The notes beneath the pieces were generated by a model, which ran no database searches, was not told the origin of the DNA, and saw nothing but the letters and a program-made list of their open reading frames with translations. The position numbers and the translations under genes were made by a program. A DNA stretch of 40,844 bases, taken from contig NZ_JAUAMB010000042.1 in NCBI RefSeq assembly GCF_031010175.1, positions 1 through 40,844 of the forward strand. The letters are read 5' to 3'. This stretch comes from Halomonas sp. SpR1 (GTDB lineage Bacteria > Pseudomonadota > Gammaproteobacteria > Pseudomonadales > Halomonadaceae). Positions 39,215 through 40,844 of the stretch are shown one piece after another. Every line of letters begins with the position of its first letter. The first letter of the stretch is position 1.

Positions 39215-39841
39215 TTAGAAGCGGTAACTAAGGCCTGCCATGACTACCAGGGGATCGATCTCAACGGTACCTACTCCTGCGCCGTTAACGCTGGCATCGG
39301 TATCGATGTCGATGTACCAAGCCGCGGCGTTCAGCGCCCAGTGATCATCAATAAGTAAATCAACACCTACCTGACCCGCTGCACCCCAGGAGTCATCCAG
39401 GTCTAAATCACCTATGGTCAACTCTTCATCGGAAAAGTGAGTGTAGTTAATACCCGCGCCCACATAAGGCTGAACGCGTGACTGTGTGCCGCCCAGCGGG
39501 TAGTACTGCAGCGTTAGCGTCGGCGGTAGGTGTTTGGTAGAGGCGATATTATCGCCGTTCAAATGGATATCGTGCTCAAACGGCAGCGCCGCCAGCAGCT
39601 CCACGCCGACTTTATCGTGGAAACGATAGCCCAAGGTGAACGCGAAATTAGTTTCATCCTGTACATCCACGGACAGCGCACCGTTGGCCAGCGAGCCGTT
39701 GTCGCTTTTAGGGGCGACCTTGGCAACACCAACGCGGGTGAAAAAGTCGCCAGCGCCGTAGGCGAATGCCTGGCTGCTGGTCATCAATGCCGCAGCGGCA
39801 ACAGTGGATACAAGTAAGGTAGGCAGGGCGGCTTTACGCAT
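39215..39841 (-). CDS. ompW: Outer membrane protein, OmpW family
   Basis: An eight-stranded outer-membrane beta-barrel thought to pass small hydrophobic molecules. 208 residues with a Sec signal peptide ending near SSQAFA (residue 27), then GDFFTRVGVAKVAPKSDNG, FAFTLGYRFHDKVGVELLAALPFEHDI, KHLPPTLTLQYYPLG and VQPYVGAGINYTHFSDE. The final Tyr-Arg-Phe is the classic outer-membrane C-terminal signature. AGGAG lies 6 bp before the ATG. About 120 bp upstream is an FNR-like site (39962-39975). The 200-bp gap to ccdB shows nothing else clear. Confidence 0.95.
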   Translation of the reverse strand: MRKAALPTLLVSTVAAAALMTSSQAFAYGAGDFFTRVGVAKVAPKSDNGSLANGALSVDVQDETNFAFTLGYRFHDKVGVELLAALPFEHDIHLNGDNIASTKHLPPTLTLQYYPLGGTQSRVQPYVGAGINYTHFSDEELTIGDLDLDDSWGAAGQVGVDLLIDDHWALNAAAWYIDIDTDASVNGAGVGTVEIDPLVVMAGLSYRF

Positions 39842-40041
39842 GGGTTCACTCCTGGTGTTAAAACAGTCAGTTTTAAACGACTAACTAGTTGCAAAGCTGG
39901 GCGACCATTCGATAGCCGCTTAACGATGCAGCCAGTGTAGCGAGACCCAGGGAGTGGATTATTGATCCAGGGCAAGGGTTATGAGAGGCAAGGAGCCTGG
40001 CGCAGTGCTAGCGCCTTCAATCCGGTCGCAGAACATCGGCG

Positions 40042-40359
40042 TTAAATGCCAGTGACTGCTAGATCCAGTGCGGAAATAATGCGATCTCTGAAGTGCGAGA
40101 GGGAACCGACGGGATTCTTTAGGTACTTTTCGGGCACCGAGGAAATCTGCGGAGTGAGTAAGAGCAACGTCTGATCGTTGAACGTTACCTCTGGCGTGAG
40201 GCCGCGCATGGCCTGTTCGCCAAAAGCAGCGCGCCTTGCCAAAGGGATAACGATACGAGTTGCCAAGTCGGTCAGAAGGGCGCTTTGAATATCTATCAGG
40301 TAAGGATAGTGCGCTTTGCTGGTTTTACTTGGGTTAGGGTAAACGTCGAATTGTGCCAT
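40042..40359 (-). CDS. ccdB: CcdB-type toxin (DNA gyrase poison)
   Basis: Toxin of a type II toxin-antitoxin pair; F-plasmid CcdB traps DNA gyrase on cleaved DNA. 105 residues. Family segments are AQFDVYPNPS, YPYLIDIQSALLTDLATRIVIPL, LLLLTPQISSVP and the C-terminal LSHFRDRIISALDLAVTGI. The F-plasmid protein ends Trp-Gly-Ile; here it is Thr-Gly-Ile, like the chromosomal Vibrio-type homologues as I recall them. ATG 40359 shares one base with the ccdA stop codon (TGATG), so the two are coupled. Confidence 0.93.
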   Translation of the reverse strand: MAQFDVYPNPSKTSKAHYPYLIDIQSALLTDLATRIVIPLARRAAFGEQAMRGLTPEVTFNDQTLLLLTPQISSVPEKYLKNPVGSLSHFRDRIISALDLAVTGI

Positions 40360-40604
40360 CAAAACTCCCTGAATTCGTCGCCAAAGCACCCATGTTGCTC
40401 AACGAATTCGTTATAGTTCTTGATCGCACTACGGTTTTCTTCGACCCATTGAGTGGCCTCTCGTTTCGCAAGCTCTTCCTTCAGTGCCCGCTCAAGGGTG
40501 GCTGAAAGGTTAATGTTCAGAGCGCGGGTCTTGTTTAGGAGGTCACTGTTCACCGACAGGTTCGCTGCCTTTCTGGGTGCGGCTGTATCGTAAAGTTTTG
40601 GCAT
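40359..40604 (-). CDS. ccdA: CcdA-type antitoxin
   Basis: Labile antitoxin of 81 residues. The N-terminal half APRKAANLSVNSDLLNKTRALNINLSATLERAL is a ribbon-helix-helix DNA-binding domain. The C-terminal tail REATQWVEENRSAIKNYNEFVEQHGCFGDEFREF is the CcdB-binding segment, with the conserved NR-AI-YN-VE-G pattern. ATG 40604 follows a strong GGAGGG by six bases. A promoter and a perfect palindrome lie upstream, as expected for CcdA-CcdB autorepression. Confidence 0.94.
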   Translation of the reverse strand: MPKLYDTAAPRKAANLSVNSDLLNKTRALNINLSATLERALKEELAKREATQWVEENRSAIKNYNEFVEQHGCFGDEFREF

Positions 40605-40641
40605 TTTTCCCTCCACAGAGTTGTGACCAACATCGTTACAG

Positions 40642-40669
40642 ATTATGCGCACTGAAATGCGCATTCAAG
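40642..40669 (-). promoter_or_regulatory. ccdAB promoter with embedded palindromic operator candidate
   Basis: ATGCGCA (40645-40651) and TGCGCAT (40658-40664) form a perfect 7-bp inverted repeat. On the minus strand CTTGAA (40669-40664) and CATAAT (40647-40642), 16 bp apart, form a plausible -35/-10 pair, so the palindrome sits across the spacer. This is the geometry for repression by the RHH antitoxin. Confidence 0.55.
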
Positions 40670-40720
40670 TGAGTATTTAACAAATTGCAGGGTAACCCCC
40701 CGTAAATCCCGGCTGCCAGA

Positions 40721-40844
40721 ATCGAGTAGGAAGGGGAGTCGCCTCCCCTGTCCTCTCACACCACCGGGCATACGGTTCCGTACCACGGCGGTTCATGAAG
40801 AACGCTTGAGCCATCTTACCGCGTCCAGTATCGAGATCAGTCCC
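40721..40844 (-). mobile_element. 3' end of a class C group II intron (domains V-VI), cut by the window edge
   Basis: Read on the minus strand, about 40793-40758 gives the compact domain V of bacterial class C introns: AACCGCCGTGG on the left arm (CGC triad), a GTACG/CGTAT upper stem and CCGGTGGTG on the right. Domain VI follows, with stem GGGGAG-GCGA-CTCCCC (40748-40733) and the intron end CCTACTCGAT, placing the 3' splice junction at about 40721. The reverse transcriptase and 5' end lie outside the window. The 3' exon runs leftward towards ccdA. Confidence 0.8.

Noticed and set aside
39918..40047. Integron attC-like pair GCTTAAC (39918-39924) and GTTAAAT (40041-40047) beside ccdB, a common cassette gene
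   Set aside because: Both match only the short degenerate core consensus, the inner arms pair poorly, and GTTAAAT overlaps the ccdB stop codon. Chance matches are likely.

Overview
The window looks like chromosomal DNA of a moderately halophilic gammaproteobacterium of the Halomonas/Vreelandella group. This is inferred from protein flavour, gene content and moderately high GC, not from a database search. Almost all of it is dense core-genome coding sequence. Accessory DNA is confined to the two ends and one intergenic gap.

Left end (1-565): the 5S rRNA that closes an rRNA operon, its terminator, then an odd second copy of only the 5S 3' end, split by a GC-rich self-complementary insert and followed by a second terminator. 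A 15-copy heptamer array follows and abuts an extended -10 promoter for rlmM.

566-7625: mainly housekeeping genes: rlmM (23S rRNA methylation), an ABM-domain protein, tusA (sulfur relay), an unknown 231-residue protein, a norM-like MATE pump with a DUF3080 lipoprotein, epmC (EF-P hydroxylase), and tatD with an unknown protein that resembles a degenerate DEDD exonuclease.

7874-14776: a five-gene same-strand catabolic operon: periplasmic binding protein, two acyl-CoA synthetases, an LCAD-type acyl-CoA dehydrogenase and a thiolase. It would import and activate an unidentified organic or fatty acid. No permease or ATPase partner and no hydratase/3-hydroxyacyl-CoA dehydrogenase lie beside it; FadB, encoded 6.6 kb downstream, could supply the latter steps. 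An AraC-type regulator faces the operon's end.

15973-28280: uup, a universal stress protein, a MarR/SlyA regulator, a DUF5924/DUF2914 membrane protein, fadBA (beta-oxidation), an acetylpolyamine/histone deacetylase-family enzyme, several small redox and stress proteins, yjdM, and a YjfB-like small motility protein. A roughly 160-bp element with 17-bp terminal inverted repeats sits in front of fadB.

28500-34680: the suf iron-sulfur assembly operon sufR-B-C-D-S-T. A strong promoter is overlapped by an IscR-type-1-like operator just upstream of sufR.

34713-39841: sanA, a possible ferritin-like protein, DUF3549-rimB-rimK (ribosomal S6 modification), a cluster of four DnaA-box-like sites ahead of yqcC, and ompW.

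Right end (40042-40844): a chromosomal-type ccdAB toxin-antitoxin module with a palindromic operator candidate, next to the 3' end (domains V-VI) of a class C group II intron whose body lies outside the window. I did not find a clearly novel multi-gene defence or biosynthetic system. The most novel-looking signals are the split 5S remnant, the inverted-repeat element before fadBA, the DnaA-box cluster, the orphan-binding-protein CoA operon and the degenerate exonuclease-like protein.
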